Assembly (NCBI RefSeq): GCF_024168485.1
Contig: NZ_JALJVY010000018.1
Span: 1 to 64,000, forward strand
DNA from: Sphingobium sp. OAS761
Lineage (GTDB): Bacteria > Pseudomonadota > Alphaproteobacteria > Sphingomonadales > Sphingomonadaceae
Reading direction: 5' to 3'
DNA: 64,000 bases
Below are positions 41,383 to 49,600 of this stretch, one piece after another. The first letter of the stretch is position 1; every line of letters begins with the position of its first letter. The position numbers and the translations under genes were made by a program. The notes under the pieces are model-generated. The model searched no databases, had not been told where the DNA came from, and saw nothing but the letters and a program-made list of their open reading frames with translations.

Positions 41383-41420
41383 AACAACTCTCAACTCAGG
41401 AAAGAGACGAATGTAGCCAT

Positions 41421-42077
41421 CTATCGTTGCAGGGCAGGGGAGGGCGGTTCGGCCTGTTCACACGACCGCGAACGAAGGTCTCTGGCAATCTTAGCCAAGA
41501 GGGTCCGACTGCATCCGGTGGCATCCATGACCTCCCGCCAGGTGCGACCGTCACCCAGCATGGATGCGATGGCGACATTGCGCGCCTTGTTCTCGGGCCG
41601 CCCTTTATACAAGCCCGCAGCTTTGGCACGCGCCGTCCCTTCGGACTGGCGGCGGCGCCGATCATCATAATCTTTTCGGGCAACAGCAGCGAGAACATCG
41701 AGCATCATGTTGTTGACGGCAGAGAACATGCGCGCGGTAAAATCGTCGCCAGGGACAGCGAGGCTCCACGACGTGGGCAGGTCCAACGCCACGATCCGGA
41801 CCTGCTTAGCGTCGATCTCCGATCGCAGCTTCATCCAATCCGGAGCCGTGAGGCGGGACAGCCGATCGACCTGCTCCACCAAAAGAACGTCGCCGGGTTC
41901 GCAATCTGCCAAAAGACGAAACAGCTCGGGCCGATCGAGCTTCGCCCCACTTTCGTTTTCCATGTAACGGGCGGCGATGCGCAAGCCTCGCTCGGCCGCG
42001 AACGCATCAAGAGCACCTCTCGCCCGAGAAGCGTCCTGCTGCGAGGTTGAGGCACGAAGATAAGCACGAACGAACAT
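41421..42077 (-). CDS. Serine recombinase/invertase
   Basis: 218 residues. N-terminal catalytic domain (VRAYLRASTSQQDASRARGAL with Ser near residue 10, VLLVEQVDRLSRL near 64), a long helix (NNMMLDVLAAVARKDYDDRRRRQSEGTARAKAAG) and an HTH end (TWREVMDATGCSRTLLAKIARDL). It is of the PinR/Hin type and differs from the Tn3-like resolvase at 40.05 kb. Short direct repeats directly upstream (42082-42121) may be its binding sites. Confidence 0.88.
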   Translation of the reverse strand: MFVRAYLRASTSQQDASRARGALDAFAAERGLRIAARYMENESGAKLDRPELFRLLADCEPGDVLLVEQVDRLSRLTAPDWMKLRSEIDAKQVRIVALDLPTSWSLAVPGDDFTARMFSAVNNMMLDVLAAVARKDYDDRRRRQSEGTARAKAAGLYKGRPENKARNVAIASMLGDGRTWREVMDATGCSRTLLAKIARDLRSRSCEQAEPPSPALQR

Positions 42078-42081
42078 GGAT

Positions 42082-42121
42082 GGTCTCTTTTAGGCAGTCC
42101 GTTTTAGTGCGGTCTCTTTTA
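42082..42121. repeat. Direct repeats upstream of recombinase
   Basis: GGTCTCTTTTA occurs at 42082-42092 and 42111-42121, with a related AGTCCGTTTTA between them (about 42096-42106). The regular spacing of 14-15 bases right before the recombinase start suggests an operator or recombination subsites. Confidence 0.45.
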
Positions 42122-42200
42122 CGTTGTCAAACGGCAATAATGAGACTGGACCAAGACCAGTCCTCAAAAGGTATACCTAAAACGAACCTACCTGCAATTC

Positions 42201-42249
42201 CCTCCATGGAGGTGGCAGGATTGACATTTGGACGATCATTCATCATATG
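42201..42249 (+). promoter_or_regulatory. Palindrome and promoter before DUF3800 gene
   Basis: CCTCCATGGAGG is a perfect 12-bp palindrome (42201-42212), nine bases before a consensus -35 (TTGACA, 42221) with 17-base spacing to CATATG as a weak -10. Confidence 0.5.
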
Positions 42250-42287
42250 AGCATCGGACGCGGCTCACGGGCTGCCCCAATTCCGAG

Positions 42288-42309
42288 GCCCACGCTCTGC
42301 GTGGGCTTT
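42288..42309 (+). terminator. Hairpin with short T run before DUF3800 gene
   Basis: GCCCACGC-TCT-GCGTGGGC followed by TTT. It sits between the promoter and the DUF3800 start, so it may attenuate that gene or be the end of an upstream cassette. Confidence 0.5.
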
Positions 42310-42328
42310 CGCGATTCTGGGGGATGCC

Positions 42329-43162
42329 ATGCTGTATTTCGCGTATTTAGATGAGTTTGGACATATAGGGCCATACATCGGTCGAAACGACCCCGCCCAT
42401 AATGACAGCCCCGTTTTCGGGCTTGGCGGCATGATCCTTCCTTATACCTCAGTTCGGCATTTTTCGACCTGGTTCTATCAGCTCAAGTGCAACTTGCTGG
42501 CATGGGAAATTGAGAAGAGCGGCCAGCATCCCGCAACGTGGGAGAAGAAAGGTTCCGCACTCTACACGACGATGAACGTCAATAAATATCGGCAAGTCAG
42601 GACGGCAACAAACCGCCTTCTGAAAAAAATCCGGGATTGCGGAGGCCATGCTTTCTTTGTGGGCCTTCAAAAAAACCGCCCCGTTGCAGAGTTCAATTCG
42701 CAAGCATTGTACCTGACCGTCCTGGGCGAAGCCATGAAGCGCCTCAACCAATATGCCGATCAGAACGATTCCGACATGGTAATTGTGATGGACGAACATC
42801 AGGATCGAGACGCGATCCTGACGCGCGCGAGCCAGGCAATGTACGGCGGACCAAAACCACGGCGGCGGATCATCGAACCACCCTTTCAGGTGGAAAGCGA
42901 ACGCTATCAGACTTGCCAATGCGCTGATTGGCTCTGTGGTCTATACGGCCGTATTGGCGCATTCCAGGCGCGCCCCGACGAATGGGGCGAGATGTCGTGG
43001 ACGCAAACCTATTTCCAGGATCGTATCGACGCGGCTTCGATCCGAAGTTCGATCCGGCTCCAGACTGCCACAACAGAGGTTGAGAATGTGGATGCTCTTC
43101 CCGAGGTAGTCGATACGGGTTTAGCGCAGGCACCCGCTGCGGCTACTCCACCTGAAGACTAA
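42329..43162 (+). CDS. DUF3800 protein
   Basis: 277 residues. YFAYLDEFGHIGP near 3-15, VIVMDEHQDRDAI near 150 and CADWLCGLYGRI near 198 are the acidic motifs of DUF3800, predicted to be RNase H-fold hydrolases and often found on mobile elements near defence or toxin genes. Activity is not established. It is on the plus strand, isolated, with its own promoter, in a region otherwise transcribed leftward, so it looks like an inserted single-gene cassette. Confidence 0.82.
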   Translation: MLYFAYLDEFGHIGPYIGRNDPAHNDSPVFGLGGMILPYTSVRHFSTWFYQLKCNLLAWEIEKSGQHPATWEKKGSALYTTMNVNKYRQVRTATNRLLKKIRDCGGHAFFVGLQKNRPVAEFNSQALYLTVLGEAMKRLNQYADQNDSDMVIVMDEHQDRDAILTRASQAMYGGPKPRRRIIEPPFQVESERYQTCQCADWLCGLYGRIGAFQARPDEWGEMSWTQTYFQDRIDAASIRSSIRLQTATTEVENVDALPEVVDTGLAQAPAAATPPED

Positions 43163-43252
43163 TAGGAAAATATCCCTTGGTAGTGGGCGGTGGTGCCCCG
43201 TCCAGCCACCAATGTTGACACGAGGACGGCGCGTAGGCTTGGGTTTCAAAAG

Positions 43253-43810
43253 TCAGTTGTTCAAAGCCTCTGCGACTTCGGGACGCAGTTTCCAGCGCCA
43301 TTGCTCATAGCCCATCGCCTCCATGTCGGCGCGGCTGTCTCCATCCGCACCCGTCGCAAGGGCGAATGTCCATGTCGGCACGCCATTGAACGCGGGCGGA
43401 TTCCATTCCAGCTCTTCGGCCAATTTCCGCCCCAGCGCGCCATACTGGCTATTCGCGGAGACATAGCTGTCATAGCCGCCTGCGGTTGCCAGCTCGGTCG
43501 CAGTCATGATGCTTTCCGGCGCCAGCAAATGGGCGCGCAACATTGCTGATTGTCCATCGGTGATGCTGATCGCGGCGAGGGCGGCCCGCACTTCTACCGC
43601 TGTCGGGAAGCCGTCCGGTCCTCTCGCGGCGCGCTGTACCGCATGGCTCGCGTCGATCGCCGCCTTGGCCGCGAGGATCGCGGCCTCCTCGGTTGCTCCT
43701 GAATGGACAATTCCAACGGCGACCTTTCCTCGAAAGGCCCGCGCATTCCACTCACCGCTGATCTTCATGCTCCGGATGATGTGGCGGCCGTAGGTGGTTT
43801 CTCTTGCCAT
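43253..43810 (-). CDS. Unknown protein, second gene of a pair
   Basis: 185 residues from ATG 43810. N-terminal MARETTYGRHIIRSMKISGEWNARAFRGKVAV, then helical regions (TEEAAILAAKAAIDASHAV) and a C-terminal TATELATAGGYDSYVSANSQYGALGRKLAEEL that resembles a small winged-helix or restriction-associated module. I cannot assign it. Twenty-three bases separate it from the upstream gene. Confidence 0.6.
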   Translation of the reverse strand: MARETTYGRHIIRSMKISGEWNARAFRGKVAVGIVHSGATEEAAILAAKAAIDASHAVQRAARGPDGFPTAVEVRAALAAISITDGQSAMLRAHLLAPESIMTATELATAGGYDSYVSANSQYGALGRKLAEELEWNPPAFNGVPTWTFALATGADGDSRADMEAMGYEQWRWKLRPEVAEALNN

Positions 43811-43833
43811 CGTGGTATCCCTTCCGCTGGAAG

Positions 43834-44301
43834 TCAGCCGCGCTCGGCAAGTGCGATACGCATGGAAGCGACGGTCTGCGCTGCCATGATGCCTCGCCAA
43901 TCCTCGTCGCCCTGCTTGAACCAGTTGAGCAAATGGGCCTCCGCATCCTTGGTGATCGTGCGAACCCGCTTCGTTAGCCCAGACCATGCACCGCGCAGCT
44001 CGCCGGTCGTCGATCCAACAAGCTCTGCAATAGCGGAGGTCATGAAGTCGCCATCGCGATTGACGATCTCTTGAAGGATCAGCGTCGTTTTCTCGCTGCA
44101 CTTGTTCAGAAACAGCTTGGCCTCCGCTACGTCGAGCTTCGCCAGTCCCTTTTCATTGCGCCCCTCTACGGCCGAATCCACCGCTCCGATCGACGCCTCG
44201 CCCCCGAGCTGTGACACGACATACGCCATAATCGCCTGCTGTACTGGAGGATCGAACGCCTTGTAGGCGCTCGCCGGGATCGTTATGCTAAATTCGCTCA
44301 T
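43834..44301 (-). CDS. Unknown protein, first gene of a pair
   Basis: 155 residues, soluble: MSEFSITIPASAYKAFDPPVQ, then a helical core with LDVAEAKLFLNKCSEKTTLILQEIVNRDGDF and ELVGSTTGELRGAWSGLTKRVRTITKD. The end resembles a small HTH-like unit. Unknown function. The 45-base AT-rich stretch upstream is a likely promoter. Confidence 0.6.
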   Translation of the reverse strand: MSEFSITIPASAYKAFDPPVQQAIMAYVVSQLGGEASIGAVDSAVEGRNEKGLAKLDVAEAKLFLNKCSEKTTLILQEIVNRDGDFMTSAIAELVGSTTGELRGAWSGLTKRVRTITKDAEAHLLNWFKQGDEDWRGIMAAQTVASMRIALAERG

Positions 44302-44452
44302 TTTCGATGCCTTTCGTCTCTCTACGTCGAATCATGTAGAATGACGTCTGCATTCCGTCAATCATGAAAAGGGCATTTCGTGCATTTTCGTGTATTATCG
44401 TCCTATCATGTCCTTCCACGATGCTGTCGATCGCGCAGCCGGTCCCGCGCTG

Positions 44453-44659
44453 TCAGCCTTGACGCTTTCTTGGGGGTGGCGGAGGCCCGTCCATCCACCA
44501 ATCAGGTTGCGTGTCTCCATCCAACCATTCGCCATCGTGAAGTTCACCAGCGTCAAATAAGAAATCGAACTCACCGCCGCCATCGCTCCACCCAAGCAAG
44601 ATGTGCTTATTGTTCGGAGCGGTGCTGATCGGCTTCCAATCATCCCACATTGTCGGCAT
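44453..44659 (-). CDS. Small Trp-rich protein (PISTAP motif)
   Basis: 68 residues from ATG 44659: MWDDWKPISTAPNNKHILLGW, then acidic Gly-rich and ending WWMDGPPPPP. The W.PI.TAP..... start is common in small phage/plasmid proteins (DUF551-like). Function unknown. 44302-44452 holds no other gene I can support. Confidence 0.55.
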   Translation of the reverse strand: MPTMWDDWKPISTAPNNKHILLGWSDGGGEFDFLFDAGELHDGEWLDGDTQPDWWMDGPPPPPRKRQG

Positions 44660-44672
44660 CTCAAAACCTTCC

Positions 44673-45068
44673 TTATTCCCGCCCATCTGAGCAAGACTGC
44701 ATCCAAGCATGGACCCGCGCCACCTGGCCGGCGGCCTCGATACATAGCCGTTCAACATCGGCCGCGCCGGGATCGCGCGCCAGCTCGTCAAGCCGATGGG
44801 TCGAATAGAAGGGGGTGAGTGTCGGTGCCGTGGCTTGGGCTGCGTCGGTAGCCGTGAAACCATAGCGGCGCGCCGCATCAAGCCCGGCGACAAGATCATG
44901 GCGGGCGCGTAAGCAGTCAGCATGAGTGCCGCCGCCATGAAGAATGGCGGCCTTGGTCGCCAGCTCGAATGCTATGCTTGCCTGATGGAGCCGAATTTCA
45001 GGAAACGGCGGACCATCGGGGACGGGAAGGAACTCGATCGCTCTTTCCAGAAAGTCGGCCGCCCTCAT
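44673..45068 (-). CDS. Possible HEPN-like protein
   Basis: 131 residues from ATG 45068; GTG 45089 is an alternative, 3 bases past the upstream stop. Helical: AADFLERAIEFLP, IRLHQASIAFELATKAAILHGG, CLRARHDLVAGLDAARRYGF. The helix pattern with an Arg-His pair resembles HEPN domains, but the Rx4-6H RNase motif is not clear. Follows the 45092 gene closely, likely the same operon. Confidence 0.5.
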   Translation of the reverse strand: MRAADFLERAIEFLPVPDGPPFPEIRLHQASIAFELATKAAILHGGGTHADCLRARHDLVAGLDAARRYGFTATDAAQATAPTLTPFYSTHRLDELARDPGAADVERLCIEAAGQVARVHAWMQSCSDGRE

Positions 45069-45091
45069 CACGTCGAGCCTGGTCGTCACAG

Positions 45092-45682
45092 CTATGAAGC
45101 CCGCACGGGGGGGAGGGGCTTCCCCCAAGGGTCCATCACGGCGGCGGCAAGATCGGCGCGGGCCTGCTCAACCATCGGATCGTCAGACGCGGTTCCGGCA
45201 TAGCCTGCGTCCCAAAGAATCTGCGCGGGGCCTCGGAATGGACCAGAATCCTGCTCGAACTCGCCGCCTGCGGCCAAGTCAGCAGCAAGGCCGTAAATGT
45301 CCATGACGCCGGTAACTTTCCGCGCGAAAGCCGTGAGCGGAATAAGGCGGTCGTTCGTCCAACGTAGGCCGAAATCGAGATCGCGGTGCCGGAGATGAAG
45401 GAAGAACATCACTACGGCTTCCGGGCCGCAATGACTGGCGAGGATGGCGGCCGTCATGACCATCATTTCTTGGGACTGGTTCTCATAGCGTTGGCCCAGA
45501 CCGTAACCGAGCATGTCATCAAAATGAGAATGGGTCCGATTCAGACTGTGATGGGCGCGCAACGCTTTCGCGGCCGATAGTATCTCACGGAAACTCTCGG
45601 TGCAGTAATTCGCCTCTCGGTCCTGATTGGCCGGAGTGCGGCGCTTGGCTGTTTTCCGTCGAAACTTACCCCAAAAACACAT
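45092..45682 (-). CDS. Unknown protein
   Basis: 196 residues: basic start (MCFWGKFRRKTAKRRTPANQD), helical centre with HFDDMLGYGLGQRYENQSQEMMVMTAAILASHCGPEAVVMFFLHLRHRDLDFG. No family recognised. A 130-base gene-free stretch separates it from the divergent 45814 gene and must hold promoters for both. Confidence 0.6.
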   Translation of the reverse strand: MCFWGKFRRKTAKRRTPANQDREANYCTESFREILSAAKALRAHHSLNRTHSHFDDMLGYGLGQRYENQSQEMMVMTAAILASHCGPEAVVMFFLHLRHRDLDFGLRWTNDRLIPLTAFARKVTGVMDIYGLAADLAAGGEFEQDSGPFRGPAQILWDAGYAGTASDDPMVEQARADLAAAVMDPWGKPLPPVRAS

Positions 45683-45813
45683 CTTTCGGCTTCCTGCGCG
45701 GAACTGTCGGATTTCCCATATAAGATATTTCCGATACGAGAGGCAAGGCGCAGTCTATCAGATCGACGGGGCCAAATGGTTGATGCGAACGGCTAAGAAA
45801 GGGCAAATGCGGA

Positions 45814-46227
45814 ATGGAAGATACTGAAAATCCCTCCGGCGCAATCCAAGAGGCGGTAACTTTAATGCGCGCCGCCCTGCGGTCGCTCGATGCCGCCAGG
45901 ACCAATTTGAACGGCGCTGACGCCCATCTGCAAATGGCGATCGACGCGGCAAGCGGGGTCGCTCCGCTGGGCGAGGGAGCGAGCATCGAAGATGAAGCGG
46001 CAAGCCTCAATCTTCTCACCGTCGATAAAACCGTGGTCCGGGCAATGGGCGGCGCGCTTGCCTTGTTCGCCACCCTATTGTCGCGCCAAGGCCTAGTAAC
46101 TTCCGCCGAAGTGGGAGAACTTCTCGGTATCTTTGCTGTCGTCACAGGCGAGGAGGACAGAACCGAGGGCCTGATTTTGGGCTGCTGGGCCGCTATGATC
46201 CGCGACCTGGCAGCGCGACAAGGCTAG
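45814..46227 (+). CDS. Unknown helical protein
   Basis: 137 residues. Coiled-coil-like N-terminal half (GAIQEAVTLMRAALRSLDAARTNLNGADAHLQMAIDAA) and a hydrophobic C-terminal helical half (RAMGGALALFATLLSRQGLVTSAEVGELLGIFA). Not recognised. It leads a plus-strand trio with two predicted nucleases 36 bases downstream. Confidence 0.6.
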   Translation: MEDTENPSGAIQEAVTLMRAALRSLDAARTNLNGADAHLQMAIDAASGVAPLGEGASIEDEAASLNLLTVDKTVVRAMGGALALFATLLSRQGLVTSAEVGELLGIFAVVTGEEDRTEGLILGCWAAMIRDLAARQG

Positions 46228-46262
46228 GGTGCCACATTAGGGATTCGGGGGACGGGGCCGCA

Positions 46263-46811
46263 ATGGCAAGCATCGACATGCACTCGCAACACTCGACGCT
46301 GCGCGAGCGCATTGTCGAGCATGTTTTCGTTGGCGAAGCACTTCGCACTTTATGGCGGCGCGGAATTACTGATGTAGAAATCCTGCGATCCGAGTTCGAC
46401 GCTCACGGCTATGATCTAGTCATGGGGCGTGGAACGGTCGTTCGCCATATCCAGTTCAAGACCGGCATTCGCAGCAAGCCCGCTCCCGTATCGGTAGCAC
46501 GGGCGCTTGCGGAAAAGCCCAGCGGTTGCGTGATCTGGATATGCGTCACGCTCAATCTCGATCTCGGTCCCTTTTGGTGGTTCGGCGGCCTTCCGGGTGA
46601 AGGACTGCCGGACCTCTCAGGCTTCGCCAGTCCGAAACGCATTGGGCGGCGTGAGGATGGCGATCGACCGCTTCGGGTCAATCATAGCAAGGTTCCCACA
46701 AAGCATTTTCGGCGGATAGAAACGATGGATGCGATGTTGGAAACGCTGTTCGGCCCGCTTCCCAGCGGCCCCGCGCCAGTGGTGGACGAAACTATAGAGA
46801 CACTGGCCTGA
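46263..46811 (+). CDS. Predicted PD-(D/E)XK-fold nuclease
   Basis: 182 residues. The central HGYDLVMGRGTVVRHIQFKTG has Asp followed by a beta strand with QFK, the D...QxK arrangement of PD-(D/E)XK enzymes; an earlier Glu (EILRSEFD) could complete the site. Similar small proteins (DUF4365-like) are found in defence loci. It shares one base with the GIY-YIG gene (TGATG), implying a two-component function. Confidence 0.6.
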   Translation: MASIDMHSQHSTLRERIVEHVFVGEALRTLWRRGITDVEILRSEFDAHGYDLVMGRGTVVRHIQFKTGIRSKPAPVSVARALAEKPSGCVIWICVTLNLDLGPFWWFGGLPGEGLPDLSGFASPKRIGRREDGDRPLRVNHSKVPTKHFRRIETMDAMLETLFGPLPSGPAPVVDETIETLA

Positions 46812-47644
46812 TGATGCTCACTTTTGGCGACCTTCTTGACCTGGCCGGGATCGGCCGATCATCCGTTCGGCTGCTGCGCCATCAAGATAACCGGCATCCG
46901 GGTTTCCCGACGCCCTATGCCCTCTGGCGCGATCACCGGCCCCGGTTTGAAGCATATCAGGAGACGCAGGGCTTTGGTGATGAACCGGACCTGCGCGCGC
47001 CGTATTGGGCCTCCTTCGTGGGCGTCCCTGGAAAGGAAACCCTGTTCGTCGGCCTTTACTCGGCCGAGCTGATCGGGCCGCTTGCACAGGATCGGCCGCA
47101 CCCGATCACGGGAGGGCTGGAGCAGGCAGGGCATTGCAACCAATATCGCTTGGCGTTGCTCCCTGAATTGGCCGAATATGCGGGCCGCCTATGGATTGAC
47201 TGGGGGAAGGGCTATCGGGCCTGGATTCAGCGGGGCGACCGCGTTCCCAAGCCGATTGTCGAGCTTCGCCGGACCTTTCGCGAAGATCCGTTCCCCGGCT
47301 TTGCGGCCCTCATCCTAAACCTGTCTGACATTGAGACGATGCCGGCGCATTGGGCGGAGGCCCTGCGCTCGACGCGCGGGATCTACCTCCTTACCTGCCC
47401 GCGAACACGGGAGCAGTATGTCGGCATGGCGTCCAGCGGTGAGGGGTTCTTGGGGCGCTGGCGGGAATATTTTTCGTCGGGCCATGGTGGAAACGTGGGC
47501 CTGAAAAGCCGCGATCCTAGCGACTATCAGGTGTCGATCCTCGAAACCGTTGGCACCGCGGCGACCCTTGCCGATCTCATGGAATTAGAGTGCCGTTGGA
47601 AGGACAAGCTGCAAAGTCGGCAAATGGGCCTCAACCGCAACTAA
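46811..47644 (+). CDS. GIY-YIG nuclease protein
   Basis: 277 residues. The C-terminal domain has GIYLLTCPRTREQYVGMAS near 189-207 (GIY and YVG strands), GRWREYFS with the catalytic Arg, and ELECRWKDKLQSR with the catalytic Glu near 262, ending GLN as usual in GIY-YIG proteins. The N-terminal 185 residues (DLLDLAGIGRSSVRLLRH start) are a separate unknown domain. Coupled to the PD-(D/E)XK-like gene upstream; together they look like a restriction or anti-phage pair. Confidence 0.75.
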   Translation: MMLTFGDLLDLAGIGRSSVRLLRHQDNRHPGFPTPYALWRDHRPRFEAYQETQGFGDEPDLRAPYWASFVGVPGKETLFVGLYSAELIGPLAQDRPHPITGGLEQAGHCNQYRLALLPELAEYAGRLWIDWGKGYRAWIQRGDRVPKPIVELRRTFREDPFPGFAALILNLSDIETMPAHWAEALRSTRGIYLLTCPRTREQYVGMASSGEGFLGRWREYFSSGHGGNVGLKSRDPSDYQVSILETVGTAATLADLMELECRWKDKLQSRQMGLNRN

Positions 47645-47656
47645 CGCCCAGGCCCG

Positions 47657-48556
47657 CTATCGGTCGCGGTCATCCTCGCGGCGAGACGGGGAAGGGGGGA
47701 TATTCTGGCCTCGATCCCGATCCGGTGCGCGCTGTTGGTCGCGGGCAGGGATGACGCCATGCTTTTGCAGGATGGGCGTAAGCCGCTCGATCTCGCGTTG
47801 CTTATACTGCGCCTCCTGCGCGGAGAGTGGGCGATTACGCTCGCCCTCCACGAGCTCGCGGGCGCGCGCTTCATTCGCTTTGGCCGGGGCGGTCAGGTCA
47901 AGGCGATGAATGGCCTCGCCGCCGCGCCGGTAGATCGTGAGACTATCGGCAAGGCGTCCATCTTGGATGCGGTCGAGGGTGTCGAGCATCCCGCGCAAGG
48001 CGTTCTGATGCGCTTCGGTGGTCGTCATGCGACCGACGCCCCGGCTTTCCTTCTGCGCGGCGTAACGCTGCAAGATGCCAAGGCTCGACATTTCAGGGCT
48101 GACGGCCAGTGCGCGCGCATCGGTCCTGAAACCGGCGTCCCGAAACTGGCGCAAGGTCCGCTCTACAGTGTCGGGGTTCCGCATGGTGCCTTCCACCAGC
48201 ACATTGACGCGGCGCTGGGCGGCTTCGGCTATCGCCTTCTCAACCAAGCGGCCCGAATCCCGGTCTGTATAGAAGGCGGCGCTTTTGTCGTCGGCGCGCT
48301 GTAGGCCCTTATAATGCGGCAAATAGGCGCGAAGATCGTCCCCGATGATCTTCACAATTCCGCCCCGCTGCGCGAACTCCTGGGCGGCATGGTTCTGCAT
48401 CGGGGTTTTCCCCGAACCGGGCTGACCACCCAAGACTATCGCCGTGGGCTGCTCGACGCTTTGGACATGGCGAAAGAGGCGCGGAGAAACGCGCGTCTCG
48501 TAGATTTTCTGTAGGGCGTCGGGCGAAAGGCTATGACGTTCGGGATCGCGGTCCAT
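47657..48556 (-). CDS. Zeta-toxin family kinase
   Basis: 299 residues. Walker A GGQPGSGKT near 43-51, IIGDDLRAYLPHY near 69-81, then VNVLVEGTMRNPDT near 118, matching zeta toxins that phosphorylate UDP-N-acetylglucosamine in the epsilon/zeta addiction system. The C-terminal 80 residues are charged and basic (QQRAPDRDRGQN). The gene just upstream, eight bases away, is the presumed antidote. A plasmid stability role is likely. Confidence 0.85.
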   Translation of the reverse strand: MDRDPERHSLSPDALQKIYETRVSPRLFRHVQSVEQPTAIVLGGQPGSGKTPMQNHAAQEFAQRGGIVKIIGDDLRAYLPHYKGLQRADDKSAAFYTDRDSGRLVEKAIAEAAQRRVNVLVEGTMRNPDTVERTLRQFRDAGFRTDARALAVSPEMSSLGILQRYAAQKESRGVGRMTTTEAHQNALRGMLDTLDRIQDGRLADSLTIYRRGGEAIHRLDLTAPAKANEARARELVEGERNRPLSAQEAQYKQREIERLTPILQKHGVIPARDQQRAPDRDRGQNIPPSPSRREDDRDR

Positions 48557-48564
48557 GCTGCCTC

Positions 48565-48867
48565 TTAGGCAGCGATGCGGACAGCTTCGGCAGCGTCACG
48601 CGCGCGGACAATCGCGCTATACTCGGAAAGCACCTGCCGGACATTCTCGGTATCGGTGACGTTGAGCGATTCCATGATCGCCGTCGCCTGATCCGTCCGC
48701 ATTTCCAGCCAAGCGATGCGCGCTGCGTTCGGCGCGCCGTTCTGCTGCTCGAGCGCGATCTGCTCGCTATACCCGGCAATCACGTCATTGATCGCCTCAA
48801 GCGCCGCCTCATAGGCAATCGCCTGGTCCTGGGTCCACATCGCGGCAGTAGGGGCGCTGGTCGTCAT
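48565..48867 (-). CDS. Putative antitoxin to zeta
   Basis: 100 residues from ATG 48867. Helical, acidic: WTQDQAIAYEAALEAINDVIAGYSEQIALEQQ and LNVTDTENVRQVLSEYSAIVRARDAA. Size, acidity and position eight bases before zeta fit an epsilon-type antitoxin, but I see no close match to classical epsilon. Alternatively it is an accessory protein and the toxin is neutralised otherwise. Confidence 0.6.
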   Translation of the reverse strand: MTTSAPTAAMWTQDQAIAYEAALEAINDVIAGYSEQIALEQQNGAPNAARIAWLEMRTDQATAIMESLNVTDTENVRQVLSEYSAIVRARDAAEAVRIAA

Positions 48868-49109
48868 ACCGTTACCTATAGCATCAAGGGCTGAACGAAT
48901 AAAGAACGGGAAGGGTGCGGCGGCGGCGCTGGTCTTTCGGCAAGCGCGAACTACACCATTCACGCTTGCCGAAAGTAGGCGGCCTGATGCTCAAGGCAGG
49001 GGCCGTGCATCCGCCTATCATTCAGAACGGGGAGGGCAAATCGTCGTCAGGCGAGCGGCGCGGCCCGTGCGGCGAATGGAATCTGCGTTTGGCCCCTTGA
49101 GGGGAAGGG

Positions 49110-49190
49110 GGCCGGTGGAGCATCGCTCCACCGGCCAGCACCACAGGCAACCTCGGACATTTCGCCTTCGTCCTTGGTTGCCCGGAAAGG
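49110..49190. repeat. Duplicated parB 3' end with hairpin (copy 1)
   Basis: A perfect 12-bp hairpin (GGCCGGTGGAGC, loop ATC, GCTCCACCGGCC) is followed by sequence that on the minus strand reads ATKDEGEMSEVA, nearly the C-terminus of the ParB gene (QTDDEGAMSEVA). The same order of hairpin and MSEVA coding sequence occurs at 49530-49600. The rest of 48868-49109 holds no gene I can support. Confidence 0.6.
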
Positions 49191-49191
49191 G

Positions 49192-49494
49192 TTAGAGAGG
49201 GTCGCGCCACCGCTCAACAAGATCGGCCATGGCGTCCCGATAGCCGAAAGCATCGGCATAGATCGCGCCAGGATGCTGGCCAAGGAACGTGAAGATGATC
49301 GCCATATCGGCGGCGATGGCACGATCCACGCCGAACAGGTCGGCAATCGGGAAATGCCCCCAATCGTCACCATTCCACCAAGCGAGCAAGAAATTGGCGA
49401 CCCGCGCCGATTGGCCGGTATCGGATCGGGCAATATCAACGAGCCGATCAAGCGCGGCCTTTACTTCGGGATCGGCCAGAATTTCGACGGACAT
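49192..49494 (-). CDS. Small unknown protein between parB and zeta
   Basis: 100 residues from ATG 49494 with AGGAG upstream: EVKAALDRLVDIARSDTGQSARVANFLLAWWNGDD, then VDRAIAADMAIIFTFLGQHPGAIY and RWRDPL. I have seen similar proteins in alphaproteobacterial plasmids; function unknown. It lies between the two copies of the parB-end repeat, so duplication of the parB tail may have accompanied its insertion. Confidence 0.65.
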   Translation of the reverse strand: MSVEILADPEVKAALDRLVDIARSDTGQSARVANFLLAWWNGDDWGHFPIADLFGVDRAIAADMAIIFTFLGQHPGAIYADAFGYRDAMADLVERWRDPL

Positions 49495-49529
49495 AAGACA
49501 ATCTCCTGTTCGCGCTATAGCAGTAAGGG

Positions 49530-49600
49530 GGCCGGTGAACCATCGCGGTCCACCGGCCAGCACATCAAGCCACCTCGGACATTGCGCCTTCGTCATCGGT
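49530..49600. repeat. parB 3' end with hairpin (copy 2)
   Basis: GGCCGGTG and CACCGGCC (49530-49558) form the outer stem of a hairpin matching copy 1 at 49110, directly after the true ParB stop. Confidence 0.55.
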
